A stretch of DNA of 64,000 nucleotides from an uncultured Bacillota bacterium (GCA_905188085.1 CAJJKN010000005.1:75777-139776); one strand, 5' to 3'. Positions 50,045-59,102 are shown, counted from the stretch's first letter. Notes: a model not told the origin generated them from the sequence alone. Made by a program: numbers and translations.

Positions 50045-51154
50045 TTAATCCAGAAAATCGCGCAGCTTTTTGCTGCGGGACGGATGGCGCAGCTTTCTCA
50101 ACGCCTTGGCCTCAATCTGCCGAATGCGTTCACGGGTTACGTTAAACTCCCGCCCCACTTCTTCCAGCGTGCGCGCCCGGCCGTCATCCAACCCAAACCG
50201 CAGGCGAAGCACCTTTTCTTCACGCGGCGTCAGCGTATCCAGCACCTCGGTCAGTTGCTCTTTCAAGATGGTGATGGCCGCGCTTTCCTCAGGCGCCGGG
50301 GCCTCGTCATCCGGGATAAAATCGCCCAAATGGCTGTCCTCCTCTTCGCCGATGGGCGTTTCCAAAGACACCGGCTCCTGGGCAATTTTGATAATCTCGC
50401 GCACCTTTTCCTCCGAAATGCCCATCTCGGCGGCAATTTCGTCAGGCTGCGGGTCGCGCCCGTATTCCTGAAGCAGCTGGCGGGTTACGCGGATCAGCTT
50501 GTTGATGGTTTCCACCATGTGCACCGGGATACGAATGGTGCGCGCCTGGTCCGCGATGGCGCGGGTGATGGCCTGGCGGATCCACCAGGTGGCATAGGTG
50601 GAAAATTTGTACCCTTTTTGATAATCAAACTTTTCCACCGCCTTGATCAGGCCCAGGTTGCCCTCCTGAATCAAATCCAAAAACAGCATGCCGCGGCCCA
50701 CATAACGCTTGGCAATGGACACCACCAGCCGCAGGTTTGCCTCGGTAAGCTGCTGCTTGGCCAGTTCGTCGCCCTGGCCCATGCGCTTGGCAATTTCAAT
50801 TTCCTCCGTGGCGGACAACAGCGGCACACGGCCGATTTCCTTTAAGTACATTTTCACCGGGTCGTCGATGTTGATGTTGTCCGGCATATAATCGGAAACA
50901 AGCTCCTGCTCGGGAATGACTTCCTCTTCGGCCAGGGCTTTGGCGTCCGGCTCCAATTCATCGGGCAGATGATCCACCACCTTCACCGTGCGCTTTTCCA
51001 GCTCGTTTAAAATTTTCTCCAGCTGGCCGGGCTCCATTTCCTCGTCCGTCAGCGTTTTGTTCAGTTCATCATGGGTCAAAACGCCCTTGTGCGCGCCGGT
51101 GGCGATGATTTCGTCTACCCGGTCTTTTTTCTGTTCGGTTTTCGCTTGTGCCAT
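50045..51154 (-). CDS. rpoD: Housekeeping sigma factor RpoD/SigA
   Basis: A 369-residue primary sigma factor. Region 1.1 is short and acidic; region 1.2 starts DPVKMYLKEIGRVPLLSATEEIEIAKRM; regions 2.1-2.4 include ANLRLVVSIAKRYVGRGMLFLDLIQEGNLGLIKAV and YKFSTYATWWIRQAITRAIADQARTIR; region 4.2 ends VTRERIRQIEAKALRKLRHPSRSKKLRDFLD. GGGGG stands 8 bases before the ATG. It is the last gene of dgt-dnaG-rpoD, the classic macromolecular-synthesis operon of Firmicutes. Confidence 0.98.
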   Translation of the reverse strand: MAQAKTEQKKDRVDEIIATGAHKGVLTHDELNKTLTDEEMEPGQLEKILNELEKRTVKVVDHLPDELEPDAKALAEEEVIPEQELVSDYMPDNINIDDPVKMYLKEIGRVPLLSATEEIEIAKRMGQGDELAKQQLTEANLRLVVSIAKRYVGRGMLFLDLIQEGNLGLIKAVEKFDYQKGYKFSTYATWWIRQAITRAIADQARTIRIPVHMVETINKLIRVTRQLLQEYGRDPQPDEIAAEMGISEEKVREIIKIAQEPVSLETPIGEEEDSHLGDFIPDDEAPAPEESAAITILKEQLTEVLDTLTPREEKVLRLRFGLDDGRARTLEEVGREFNVTRERIRQIEAKALRKLRHPSRSKKLRDFLD

Positions 51155-51179
51155 CAATGTTTCCCCCTACGAAGAGTTT

Positions 51180-52940
51180 CTATCTTTTCCTGTGCGGATG
51201 TTGTTTTTTTTTTAAAATTGCGATTTGCGCGTTGTTTTGCCGGATGGTTTGCGCGGCGCCTAGCATCTCTTCCCCGGTGGCCTTGGATAGGCGGCTGTTT
51301 TGCAAGAGCAAATTTTCCAGCCGGAGGGTACAAAGATAATCCAGCATCACGTCCGGCGGCTCTATGCCGCCCTGCACAAACATTTCGGCGGCGCGGTTGG
51401 CTTCTTCGGCGGTCTGCACCGAGGCCAAAAGCCCGCCGGGCGACAGTTCGCCCTTTTGCAAAAGCTCGTCCGCCTTTTGATACAGCCGGGCCAGCATGGG
51501 GTCCGGAATGTCCTCCGGCTGCACCAGCGGCAGCAGGCGCGCTGCGGTTTTCGGGTCCTCCGCCAGGGCCACGAGCAAGCGCTCCTGCACGGCGGTGTCC
51601 ACCGTTTTTTTCGGCTGTTCGGCCGGGCGCATCGGCTTCCGAGCAGGCCGGGGCGATGCGCCCTGCTCTGCCTGCTGCAAGATGGTCTCGGCAGCAAAGC
51701 CGGAAAGCTTGGCAATGTATTTCAAATATCTTTCGCGCTCCACGGGCGACAGCGGCTTTAACAGCGCCGCGGCCTTTTGGGCAAAGGCGGTGCGCCCGTT
51801 TTCAGACTGCATATCGCAGGTTTTTTGCAGCGCCTGAATTTTGCATTCCGTCAGCGTTAGGGCGTTTTCCTTCAGCGCGCGGAACGCGGCTGCGCCCTTG
51901 CTTTTTAAAAATTCATCCGGGTCCTGCCCGTCCGGCAGCATCAACACGCGCACGGCCACGCCCTCGCGCTCGGCAATATCCAGCCCGCGGAGGGTGGCGT
52001 TTTGCCCGGCGGCATCGCCGTCATAGGCAAAATAGACGGTATCGGCAAAGCGGCGCAAAAGGCGCACCTGCTCGGTGGTCAGCGCCGTGCCCAAAGAGGC
52101 CACCACGTTGGGAAAGCCGAACGAGGACACGGAAATGCAATCCATATACCCCTCCACCATAAACAGCTCGCGCTCTTTGCCAAACTCCCGGTAAAAATTT
52201 AACCCGTAGAGCATGGCGCGCTTGTTGTATACCGGCGTTTCGGCGGTGTTGATATATTTGGGGCCTTCGCCGGCAAACAGCCGGCCGCCAAAGCCCAGCA
52301 CACGCGATTGCTGATCGATGATGGGAAAGATGAGCTTGTCCCTGAAAAAGTCATATTTTTTATCGCCCTTGACAACCGTAAGCCCCGCTGCGGACAGTTC
52401 CGATACGGTATAGCCGCGGGCGATGAGATGGTCCGTCAGCGCCTGCCAGCTTTTCGGCGCATAGCCTAAGCCAAAATGCAGCACCTGCTTTTGCGTAAGC
52501 CCCCGCTTTTGCAAATATGCCCTGGCGTGGGCGGCGGCGTCTGTTTTCAGCTGGCTGTGATAAAACAGCGCAGCCTCGCGCAGCGCGCCGTACAGTCGCT
52601 GTTTTTTGCGCTTTTTCTCCTGATAGGCTTTGCTGTCCCCCGTTTGCGGCAGGGGCAGGCCGGCCTTTTCCGCCAGATATTCCACGGCCTCCGGAAAGGT
52701 CATCTTCTCCATTTTCATGATGAAATGGATGACATTGCCTCCCTCGTGGCAGCCGAAGCAATAGTAAAACTGCTTGTCCGGATCGACGGAAAACGACGGG
52801 GTTTTCTCGCTGTGAAACGGGCAGCAGCCCCAATAGCGCCGGCTTTTCTGCTGGAGCGGCACATATTGAGACACGATCTGCACCAGGTCGTTTCTCAGGC
52901 GCACTTCGTCTAAAAATTCATCGGAAAAATGCCCGGCCAT
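51180..52940 (-). CDS. dnaG: DNA primase DnaG
   Basis: A 586-residue primase. The CHC2 zinc domain is YWGCCPFHSEKTPSFSV with FYYCFGCHEGGN; the RNA-polymerase domain follows (LGYAPKSWQALTDHLIARGY, GRLFAGEGPKYINTAETPVYNK); TOPRIM motifs ELFMVEGYMDCIS and VYFAYDGDAAGQ lie near 255-325; the C-terminal part (about 450-586) is the helicase-binding domain. It synthesises primers for replication. It is positioned 36 bases after dgt and 25 bases before rpoD. Confidence 0.97.
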   Translation of the reverse strand: MAGHFSDEFLDEVRLRNDLVQIVSQYVPLQQKSRRYWGCCPFHSEKTPSFSVDPDKQFYYCFGCHEGGNVIHFIMKMEKMTFPEAVEYLAEKAGLPLPQTGDSKAYQEKKRKKQRLYGALREAALFYHSQLKTDAAAHARAYLQKRGLTQKQVLHFGLGYAPKSWQALTDHLIARGYTVSELSAAGLTVVKGDKKYDFFRDKLIFPIIDQQSRVLGFGGRLFAGEGPKYINTAETPVYNKRAMLYGLNFYREFGKERELFMVEGYMDCISVSSFGFPNVVASLGTALTTEQVRLLRRFADTVYFAYDGDAAGQNATLRGLDIAEREGVAVRVLMLPDGQDPDEFLKSKGAAAFRALKENALTLTECKIQALQKTCDMQSENGRTAFAQKAAALLKPLSPVERERYLKYIAKLSGFAAETILQQAEQGASPRPARKPMRPAEQPKKTVDTAVQERLLVALAEDPKTAARLLPLVQPEDIPDPMLARLYQKADELLQKGELSPGGLLASVQTAEEANRAAEMFVQGGIEPPDVMLDYLCTLRLENLLLQNSRLSKATGEEMLGAAQTIRQNNAQIAILKKKQHPHRKR

Positions 52941-52976
52941 GTGCCCCTCCTTTCTGCCATGCGGCGCGGTTTTGTG

Positions 52977-53981
52977 TTAAAAACGGGGCTGTTCCCCGGG
53001 GACATACAACTGTAAAAACTGATGCACGGCAAAATTATCCGTCATCCCGGCGATATAATCCATCACGGCGCGCTCGCGCGAAGAAACCTCGGCGATGGCC
53101 TCATATTCTGCCGGCAGGCTGTGCGGCGTGTCCAAATAAAAGCGATACAGCGCTTCGATCATCCGCTCCGCCCGCCGGGTTTGTTCGGTTTGGTGCGGCC
53201 CTTCGTAGAGGTTTTCAAACAAAAACGACCGCAGATCCGCCATGATTTTCGCCATGGCGGGCGACTGCTGCACCACGCCGTCATGCGAATGTTCAATCAC
53301 ATCCACCACAAGGGTGTTGATGCGGCGGCTGTTGGTATCTCCCAGGGCCTGAAGGCAGTGTTTCGGCAAATCTTCGGCGGTAAGGTCGCCGGCCCAGATG
53401 GCGTCTTGCACATCGTGGTTCACATAGGCAATCTTGTCCGCCAGGCGAACCACCGCGCCCTCCGGCGTATGCGGTTTGCAGCGGCTTCGGTGGTTTACAA
53501 TGCCGTCTTTCACTTCCCAGGTTAAATTGAGCCCCCGCCCGTCGCGCTCTAAAACCTCCACCACGCGCAGGCTCTGTTCGTTATGCGCAAAGCCCAGGCG
53601 GCTCAGCCTGTTTAACACCCGTTCGCCGGTATGGCCGAACGGGGTATGCCCCAGATCATGCCCCAGGGCGATGGCCTCTGTTAAATCCTCATTCAAGCGC
53701 AGGGCCCGGGCGATGGTGCGCGCAATCTGCACCACCTCCAGCGTATGCGTCATACGCTGGCGAAAGTGGTCGCCGTTGGGCGCGATAAACACCTGGGTTT
53801 TGTGTTTGAGCCTGCGAAACGAATTGGAATGCAAAATGCGGTCCCGGTCTCTGGCAAAGCAGGTGCGTACCGGGCAAGGCGCTTCCGGGCGCTTTCGCCC
53901 CTTGGAACACTCCGCCCGCGTGGCAAACGGAGACAATATGGCGGCCTGGTCCCGCTCGGTCTGTTCACGAATACAGCGCAT
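52977..53981 (-). CDS. dgt: dGTP triphosphohydrolase-like HD protein
   Basis: A 334-residue HD-domain nucleotide hydrolase. SFRRLKHKTQVFIAPNGDHFRQRMTHTLEVVQIARTIARAL gives the substrate loop and the first His; LGHDLGHTPFGHTGERVL is the H-D metal site; VRLADKIAYVNHDVQDA supplies the distal Asp. It belongs to the dGTPase-like (type 2) subfamily that usually opens the dnaG-rpoD operon in Clostridia. It probably trims dNTP pools. GGGGGTGAAGC precedes the ATG. Confidence 0.94.
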   Translation of the reverse strand: MRCIREQTERDQAAILSPFATRAECSKGRKRPEAPCPVRTCFARDRDRILHSNSFRRLKHKTQVFIAPNGDHFRQRMTHTLEVVQIARTIARALRLNEDLTEAIALGHDLGHTPFGHTGERVLNRLSRLGFAHNEQSLRVVEVLERDGRGLNLTWEVKDGIVNHRSRCKPHTPEGAVVRLADKIAYVNHDVQDAIWAGDLTAEDLPKHCLQALGDTNSRRINTLVVDVIEHSHDGVVQQSPAMAKIMADLRSFLFENLYEGPHQTEQTRRAERMIEALYRFYLDTPHSLPAEYEAIAEVSSRERAVMDYIAGMTDNFAVHQFLQLYVPGEQPRF

Positions 53982-53989
53982 GCTTCACC

Positions 53990-54285
53990 CCCGAACTCTT
54001 GTATTTTATAGTTTCTCCATAAAAACGCGAATCCCTCTTTTTTCGCCAAAAAAAGTTTGCAAAAAGGCTTGACTTTTTCATTTCTTTGTTTTTCTGCAAA
54101 ATTCTCCTTTTTTTATTTGGGAAATGCCCCGGTACGCTGCCCTTGTTCATAAAAAATTTTTTAGCATCGGCCGGGCCGGCTGCACGCTTTGGTTTCGGCA
54201 GGTTTCTTCGCCGCAACGCTTTTTAAATAATGCCAAAAAAGCGCGAGTTTACGCCGTTTTTCATCCGTTTTCAAGCTATCTATAT
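53990..54285. other. AT-rich divergent intergenic stretch
   Basis: About 300 bases between the start of dgt (minus) and the XRE gene (plus). It is clearly more AT-rich than the genes. TATAAA at about 54010 on the minus strand could be the -10 of the dgt operon. No RNA gene is seen. Confidence 0.4.
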
Positions 54286-54306
54286 TTTGGATAATCGCTA
54301 TCCAAA
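54286..54306. promoter_or_regulatory. Palindromic operator in front of the XRE gene
   Basis: TTTGGATA (54286-54293), five bases, TATCCAAA (54299-54306): perfect 8-base arms, about 40 bases before the start codon. Probably the autoregulatory site of the XRE protein. Confidence 0.65.
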
Positions 54307-54344
54307 CGGGGCAAAATAAACGATACTGTAAAATAGGTGATGAA

Positions 54345-54539
54345 ATGGTTTACGAAAATATCCGTGCTTTGCGAGAAAAAAATCATCTTACGCAAACGCA
54401 GATTGCACAAAAACTGCATATGGCGCAAAACACCTACTCGCAATATGAAACGGGGCGGATAGAGTGGACCGCGACGCTGCTCGTGCAGCTGGCCACGCTG
54501 TACGGCGTGAGCGTGGATTATCTGCTGGGGCGGGAATGA
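54345..54539 (+). CDS. XRE/Cro-type HTH regulator
   Basis: A 64-residue protein that is a single HTH domain: NIRALREKNHLTQTQIAQKLHMAQNTYSQYETGRIEWTATLLVQLATLYGVSVDYLLGRE. It lacks any sensor domain, like phage Cro or small SinR-type regulators. AGGTGA stands 5 bases before the ATG. It has its own operator and terminator, so it is a one-gene unit facing against its neighbours. It may be a remnant of a phage or plasmid, or a free-standing regulator; no target genes are evident nearby. Confidence 0.92.
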   Translation: MVYENIRALREKNHLTQTQIAQKLHMAQNTYSQYETGRIEWTATLLVQLATLYGVSVDYLLGRE

Positions 54540-54559
54540 GCCGACGCCGGCGCAGGGAT

Positions 54560-54583
54560 ACAGGAGGTTTCTCCTGTTTTTTT
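54560..54583 (+). terminator. Terminator after the XRE gene
   Basis: ACAGGAG (54560-54566) pairs perfectly with CTCCTGT (54571-54577) around GTTT, followed by seven T. Confidence 0.9.
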
Positions 54584-54605
54584 ATACCGCAAAAGCGGGG
54601 ACAAA

Positions 54606-55055
54606 TTGAGGATATGTTTGGCCTTTGCGGCCAAGGGGCCGGGTTGCGTTTTAATGGGCCTGGTTGCGCATGCGCCCTTTTTGGGCCGGGATTTGGCTCG
54701 GCTTGCTCTGCGCTTTTGGGCCGAACGCATGGGGCGGGCCGGCGGTGGTTTCGTAGGCCTGGTTGCGTATCTTTTTTGGCCCGGCGCTTGGCTCGGCTTA
54801 CTCTGCGCTTTTGGGGCAAACGCATTGGCCTGGTCGGCGGCGGGTTCAATGGGCGGGGTTGCAGGCTTTGCAAAGGATATTTTTCCTCTGCCGGGGAATA
54901 AAAAAACAGCCCGCCGCAAAGCGATGGCAAGGCGCGCCGTGTTTTCGGCGCAAACCCCGGCGTTTTCGCCTTTAGACTTGCTTTTCTCTCGCCTTCCCCC
55001 GGCTTTTTGCAAAAAACAAAAACAGACCCCGGCGCAAAAGCGCGGAGGTCTTTGA
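54606..55055 (+). repeat. Imperfect approx. 99-bp tandem repeat, possibly coding for a small membrane protein
   Basis: A unit beginning GGCCTGGTTGCG at about 54656 recurs at 54755 and, in part, at about 54852, with a partial copy before the first. Shared blocks include GGCTCGGCTT[GA]CTCTGCGCTTTTGGG and AACGCAT. The period of 97-99 bases keeps one frame open from a TTG at 54606: the predicted 149 residues are hydrophobic and Gly/Ala-rich in the repeat (GLVAHAPFLGRDLARL, GLVAYLFWPGAWLGLL) and basic afterwards. No ribosome-binding site is visible, so coding is doubtful; the duplication itself is clear. Confidence 0.5.
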
Positions 55056-55060
55056 TTTTA
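55024..55060 (+). terminator. Terminator-like hairpin
   Basis: AGACCCCGGCGC pairs, with two mismatches, with GCGCGGAGGTCT around AAAA; TTGATTTT follows. It would end any transcript from the repeat region. Confidence 0.5.
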
Positions 55061-55209
55061 CGATGGCCGATCGCCTTTTAGGCAAGCGTCAATGGGCAAA
55101 CCTAGCCTCCTCAAAAAGGCAAATTCACATTTCTTCCGTATAAAATTTATGTTTTCTCAAGGCGGTAAAATCGCTTAAAAGCAAGGGGTTCGCTCTGTTT
55201 TCATGCAGC

Positions 55210-55252
55210 AAAAAAGACCTTGGGGGCTGATTTCTCAAACCCTCAAGGTCCC
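55210..55252 (-). terminator. Terminator after ppdK
   Basis: On the minus strand GACCTTGAGGG pairs with CCCCCAAGGTC around a loop of about 15 bases, followed by TTTTTT. It lies about 85 bases past the ppdK stop. Confidence 0.7.
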
Positions 55253-55334
55253 TTTTTATGCTTGCCTATTTTTCCGTTGGCCGGAAACTTTGCCCCTTAA
55301 AAGGCTATCTTATTTTCCCTCTCACAAGCGAGGA

Positions 55335-57965
55335 TCAGAAGCGTTTCTGGCGGATGGCGGCTTGCGCTGCGGCCAGGCGCGCAATGGGCACGCGGAACGG
55401 CGAGCAGGAAACATACGTCAAGCCGATGTTATGGCAAAATTCGATGCTCTTGGGATCGCCGCCCTGTTCGCCGCAAATGCCGAGCTTGATGTTGGGGCGC
55501 TGTTCGCGGCCCATCTGCACGGCCATCTGCATCAGTTTGCCGACGCCTTTCACGTCCACCGAGGCAAAGGGATCCTGCTCGAAGATTTTAAATTCAAAGT
55601 AATCCGGCAGGAACTTACCGACGTCGTCACGCGAGAAGCCGAAGGTCATCTGCGAAAGGTCGTTGGTGCCGAAGGAGAAGAACTCCGCCTCTTTGGCGAT
55701 TTCGTCCGCCGTGAGGCAGGCACGCGGGATTTCCATCATCGTGCCGATGAGGTACGGAATGCGGTGTACCATGCGGTTGATAACGGATTCTGCCGTGTCT
55801 TTCACGATCTTTTTGACAAACGCCAGCTCTTTCACCTCGCCCACCAGCGGGATCATGATTTCCGGCTGAATCATCACGCGCTCTTCTTCGCACACTTCGA
55901 TGGCCGCTTCCATGATGGCAGTGGTCTGCATGCGGGCGATTTCCGGATAGGTCACAGCCAAACGGCAGCCCCTATGGCCCAGCATGGGGTTGGTTTCGTG
56001 CAGCGAAATGGCTTTGTCGTTGAGCTCTTCAAACGACACGCCCATGGATTTTGCCAGCGCGCGGATTTCGTCCTCTTCTTTGGGGATAAATTCATGCAGC
56101 GGCGGATCCAGCAGACGGATGGTCACCGGGCGGCCGCCCATGGCCTTATACATGGCTTTAAAGTCCTGCTTTTGCATGGGCAGCAGTTCTTCCAGCGCGG
56201 CCTTGCGCTGGCGCTCGTTATCCGAGAGAATCATCCGGCGCATGGAAGCGATGCGCTCTGCATCAAAGAACATATGCTCCGTGCGGCACAGGCCGATGCC
56301 TTCCGCGCCGAAATCGCGGGCGGCTTTGGCGTCGCGCGGGGTGTCTGCGTTGGTGCGCACGCCCATGGTGCGGTAATCATCCGCCCATTGCATGATGGTT
56401 TCAAAATTGCCGCTGATCTTAGCGGGCACGGTGGGCAGCTGTTCGCCGTAGACGCGGCCGGTGTTGCCGTCCAGGGAGATCCAATCCCCCCGCTTGAAAA
56501 TGCGGCCTTCATCGGTACGGAAAAAGCCCTCTTCTTCATCCACAAAAATATCGTTGCACCCGGCCACACAGCAGCGCCCCATGCCGCGGCATACCACAGC
56601 GGCGTGGCTGGTCATCCCGCCGCGGGCGGTGAGGATGCCCTGGGCTTTGTTCATGCCCTGAATGTCTTCCGGGGAAGTTTCGGTGCGCACGAGAATACAT
56701 TGCTGGCCGTCTGCCTGGGCTTTTTCCACCTCTTCGGCGGAGAAATACACCCGGCCGGTGGCAGCGCCCGGAGAAGCGGGCAGGCCCACGGCCACAGGGG
56801 CAGCCTGGCTCAGCGCTTTTTCGTCAAACGTGGGGTGCAAAATGGTGTTGATCTGCTTGGCGTCGATCATCAGCAACGCGTCGTCGCGGCCGATCTTGCC
56901 TTCCTCCACCATATCCACCGCAATTTGCATCGCGGCCTGCATGGTGCGCTTGCCGTTGCGGGTTTGCAGCATATAGAGCTTGCCGCGTTCGATGGTAAAT
57001 TCGATATCCTGCATATCATGGAAATGCGATTCCAGCTTTTGCGCGATATTCAGCAGGGTTTCATACGCTTCGGGCATATCGTTTTTCAATTGCTCGATTT
57101 GCTGCGGCGTGCGGATGCCGGCCACGACGTCTTCGCCCTGGGCATTCATCAGATATTCGCCGTAAAATTTGTTTTCCCCGGTGGAGGGGCTGCGGGTAAA
57201 AGCCACGCCTGTGCCGCAGTCGTCGCCCATGTTGCCAAAGACCATAGACTGCACATTGACCGCCGTGCCGATGGAGGACGGAATGTCGTTGAGCTTGCGG
57301 TAGATATCGGCGCGCGGGTTGTTCCAGGAGCGGAACACGGCCTCCACGGCGCGCTTTAGCTGCTCTTTGGGGTCCTGCGGGAAGGGCTGGCCGGTGGCCT
57401 GCTCATACAGTCCCTGGTAGGTTTTCACCAGTTCGATCAGGCTTTCGGCAGAAAGATCCCGATCAAACTTTACGCCCTGGGTTTGTTTGGCCTGTTCGAG
57501 CGCATTTTCAAACGGGCTCATGTTCAGCTCCATCACCACGTTGGCAAACATCTGGATAAAGCGGCGGTAGGAATCGTACGCAAAGCGCGGATTGCCGGTG
57601 GCCTTTGCCATGCCCTCGGTCGTTTCGTCGTTCAGGCCGAGGTTGAGCACGGTATCCATCATGCCGGGCATGGAGACGGCCGCGCCGCTGCGCACGGAAA
57701 CCAACAGCGGGTTTTGCGGATTGCCAAAGGTTTTGCCGGCCTTTTGCTCCAGCGCGGACAGGGCGTCCATGGTCTGCCGGAGAACCTCCTCATCCAGCGT
57801 CTTGTCGTTTTCGTAATAGTTGTTGCATGCTTCGGTGGAAATCGTAAACCCCGGCGGTACCGGCAGGCCCAGGCCCGTCATTTCGGCCAGGTTTGCGCCT
57901 TTGCCCCCCAGGAGCTGGCGCATGTTTGCGTTTCCTTGTTCAAAGGTAAAAACGTATTGTTTCAT
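55335..57965 (-). CDS. ppdK: Pyruvate, phosphate dikinase
   Basis: An 876-residue enzyme interconverting pyruvate, ATP and Pi with PEP, AMP and PPi. The ATP-grasp N-domain starts YVFTFEQGNANMRQLLGGKGANLAEMTGLGLPVPPGFT; the phospho-His swivel domain has the catalytic His in LTARGGMTSHAAVVCRGMGRCCVAG (about 451); the PEP-binding TIM barrel includes GIGLCRTEHMFF, MLGHRGCRLAVTYPEI, EFFSFGTNDLSQMTFGFSRDD and the catalytic Cys in KLGICGEQGGDP. Length and motifs are standard. In anaerobic Clostridia it supports PPi-linked glycolysis or gluconeogenesis. A good GGGGG/AAAGGA site precedes the ATG. No regulatory PDRP gene is adjacent. Confidence 0.98.
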   Translation of the reverse strand: MKQYVFTFEQGNANMRQLLGGKGANLAEMTGLGLPVPPGFTISTEACNNYYENDKTLDEEVLRQTMDALSALEQKAGKTFGNPQNPLLVSVRSGAAVSMPGMMDTVLNLGLNDETTEGMAKATGNPRFAYDSYRRFIQMFANVVMELNMSPFENALEQAKQTQGVKFDRDLSAESLIELVKTYQGLYEQATGQPFPQDPKEQLKRAVEAVFRSWNNPRADIYRKLNDIPSSIGTAVNVQSMVFGNMGDDCGTGVAFTRSPSTGENKFYGEYLMNAQGEDVVAGIRTPQQIEQLKNDMPEAYETLLNIAQKLESHFHDMQDIEFTIERGKLYMLQTRNGKRTMQAAMQIAVDMVEEGKIGRDDALLMIDAKQINTILHPTFDEKALSQAAPVAVGLPASPGAATGRVYFSAEEVEKAQADGQQCILVRTETSPEDIQGMNKAQGILTARGGMTSHAAVVCRGMGRCCVAGCNDIFVDEEEGFFRTDEGRIFKRGDWISLDGNTGRVYGEQLPTVPAKISGNFETIMQWADDYRTMGVRTNADTPRDAKAARDFGAEGIGLCRTEHMFFDAERIASMRRMILSDNERQRKAALEELLPMQKQDFKAMYKAMGGRPVTIRLLDPPLHEFIPKEEDEIRALAKSMGVSFEELNDKAISLHETNPMLGHRGCRLAVTYPEIARMQTTAIMEAAIEVCEEERVMIQPEIMIPLVGEVKELAFVKKIVKDTAESVINRMVHRIPYLIGTMMEIPRACLTADEIAKEAEFFSFGTNDLSQMTFGFSRDDVGKFLPDYFEFKIFEQDPFASVDVKGVGKLMQMAVQMGREQRPNIKLGICGEQGGDPKSIEFCHNIGLTYVSCSPFRVPIARLAAAQAAIRQKRF

Positions 57966-57999
57966 TTCCTTTGCCCCCTTTGCTAAAAAATAATATTTT

Positions 58000-58022
58000 C
58001 AAAAACGTGTGCGCCACGTTTT
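58000..58022 (-). terminator. Terminator after recO
   Basis: AAAACGTG (58002-58009) pairs perfectly with CACGTTTT (58015-58022) around TGCGC; T-rich on the minus-strand 3' side. It separates recO from ppdK. Confidence 0.7.
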
Positions 58023-58053
58023 CAATTCAAAGGAAATGGCCGAGCCCGTATTT

Positions 58054-58794
58054 TTACAATTTGGGCATCAGCGTATGTAAATGCGGCAGCGGTTTTGCCG
58101 CCGAGGCCGCGTAGCTGGTTAAAAGATGGGCATAGGCTTCCGCCCCCACAGGCGCGATCTCGGGATACAGCGCCGGGTATTTGGCGGACGGCGTTTGCCA
58201 CATTTTTTCAAGCGCCAGCCGGCACTGCGCAGACAGCGGCTTTGCCGTGGGCAGATGGCGCGCACATTCCGCGCACACCGCGCCGCCGGATTCGCCGTCG
58301 TACCACAAAAGCTGCTGCTCTGTCCCGCAGCATACGCAGCCCTGTACCTCGGGGCACAGGCCTGCAAAATCCAGCAGCTTTGCCAAAAAGAACGCCAGGA
58401 TACACAGGTGATCCGCCTGTTTTTCGCACAGGCGGGCCAAGGTAAACAACAACAGCGTGAACAGTTTGGCGTTGTCCTCCTCGGGATTGGCAAACGCGCG
58501 GGCGGCCTGCACTGCCTGCCCGGCCGCGGCCAGCGCCGTAGGCTCCAGCCGGAGGTTATAAAAAATTTCGCGCACCTGGCAGCTCTTTACATATAGCCTG
58601 CCTTTATAGTCCGCCAGTTCGTATTCGCCGTAGACAAAGGGCTGGGCACAGCTCATCAGTTTGCTCTGCGGCTTTCTGCAGCCCCGGGCCGTGGCCGTAA
58701 CGGTGCCCCGCTCTCTTGTGATGAGCGTTAACACGCGGTCATGGTCTCGATAGTTGACAGCTTGCGCTACAACGGCAAATACGGTTTGTTGCAT
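58054..58794 (-). CDS. recO: DNA repair protein RecO
   Basis: A 246-residue recombination mediator. The N-terminal OB-fold has AVVAQAVNYRDHDRVLTLITRERGTVTATARGCRKPQSKL; the helical domain follows; a C4 zinc motif is present as VQGCVCCGTEQ with GGAVCAECAR. It loads RecA onto SSB-coated DNA with RecR. The start at 58794 has CGGAGGAT 5 bases upstream. The yqzL-like gene overlaps its first codons by 28 bases, as in the era-yqzL-recO order of many Firmicutes. Confidence 0.94.
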   Translation of the reverse strand: MQQTVFAVVAQAVNYRDHDRVLTLITRERGTVTATARGCRKPQSKLMSCAQPFVYGEYELADYKGRLYVKSCQVREIFYNLRLEPTALAAAGQAVQAARAFANPEEDNAKLFTLLLFTLARLCEKQADHLCILAFFLAKLLDFAGLCPEVQGCVCCGTEQQLLWYDGESGGAVCAECARHLPTAKPLSAQCRLALEKMWQTPSAKYPALYPEIAPVGAEAYAHLLTSYAASAAKPLPHLHTLMPKL

Positions 58795-58907
58795 TCGGCA
58801 TCCTCCGAATCGCTTTTTTGTTTTGTAAAAAGAAGATAATCCCCCACGCGCCCGGTGCGGACAAACCGCGCCCAAAGGCGGCGGGCGGCCTGGTTTTGTG
58901 TTTTCAT
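58767..58907 (-). CDS. YqzL-like small protein, between era and recO
   Basis: A 46-residue product, MKTQNQAARRLWARFVRTGRVGDYLLFTKQ and a charged tail. It carries the YqzL pattern of L-W-x-x-F-x-x-T-G-x-x-x-x-Y-L-L-F/Y, known in Firmicutes as a tiny gene between era and recO. GGAGGG stands about 9 bases before the ATG at 58907. It overlaps recO by 28 bases in another frame. The function is unknown. The longer open frame upstream of this ATG is not supported. Confidence 0.68.
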   Translation of the reverse strand: MKTQNQAARRLWARFVRTGRVGDYLLFTKQKSDSEDAECNKPYLPL

Positions 58908-59102
58908 TGTATGCGCCCTCCGGAATAAACAAACGTGTTTGTTTTCAGCTTGCCCGGGAAAGCGAAAAAACAGTGTACCAATCCATTGCAAAACTGCCAA
59001 AAACCGGCAAAGCAAAAAATGATACCAAAAAAAGCGGGGCGTGTTGCACAAAACTGTGCCGCTCCTTTGCAGTAAATAGGAAGAAAACTTTGCATACAGG
59101 GC

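Noticed and set aside
55203..57359. 718-codon plus-strand frame opposite ppdK
   Set aside because: Antisense shadow of a GC-rich gene; His/Ala/Gly-rich translation, while ppdK on the other strand has all catalytic motifs.
59042..59058. Single extra copy of the array palindrome (TGCACA ... TGTGC) near era
   Set aside because: The arms are only about 3-4 bases apart instead of 7 and the flanks differ, so it is probably chance.
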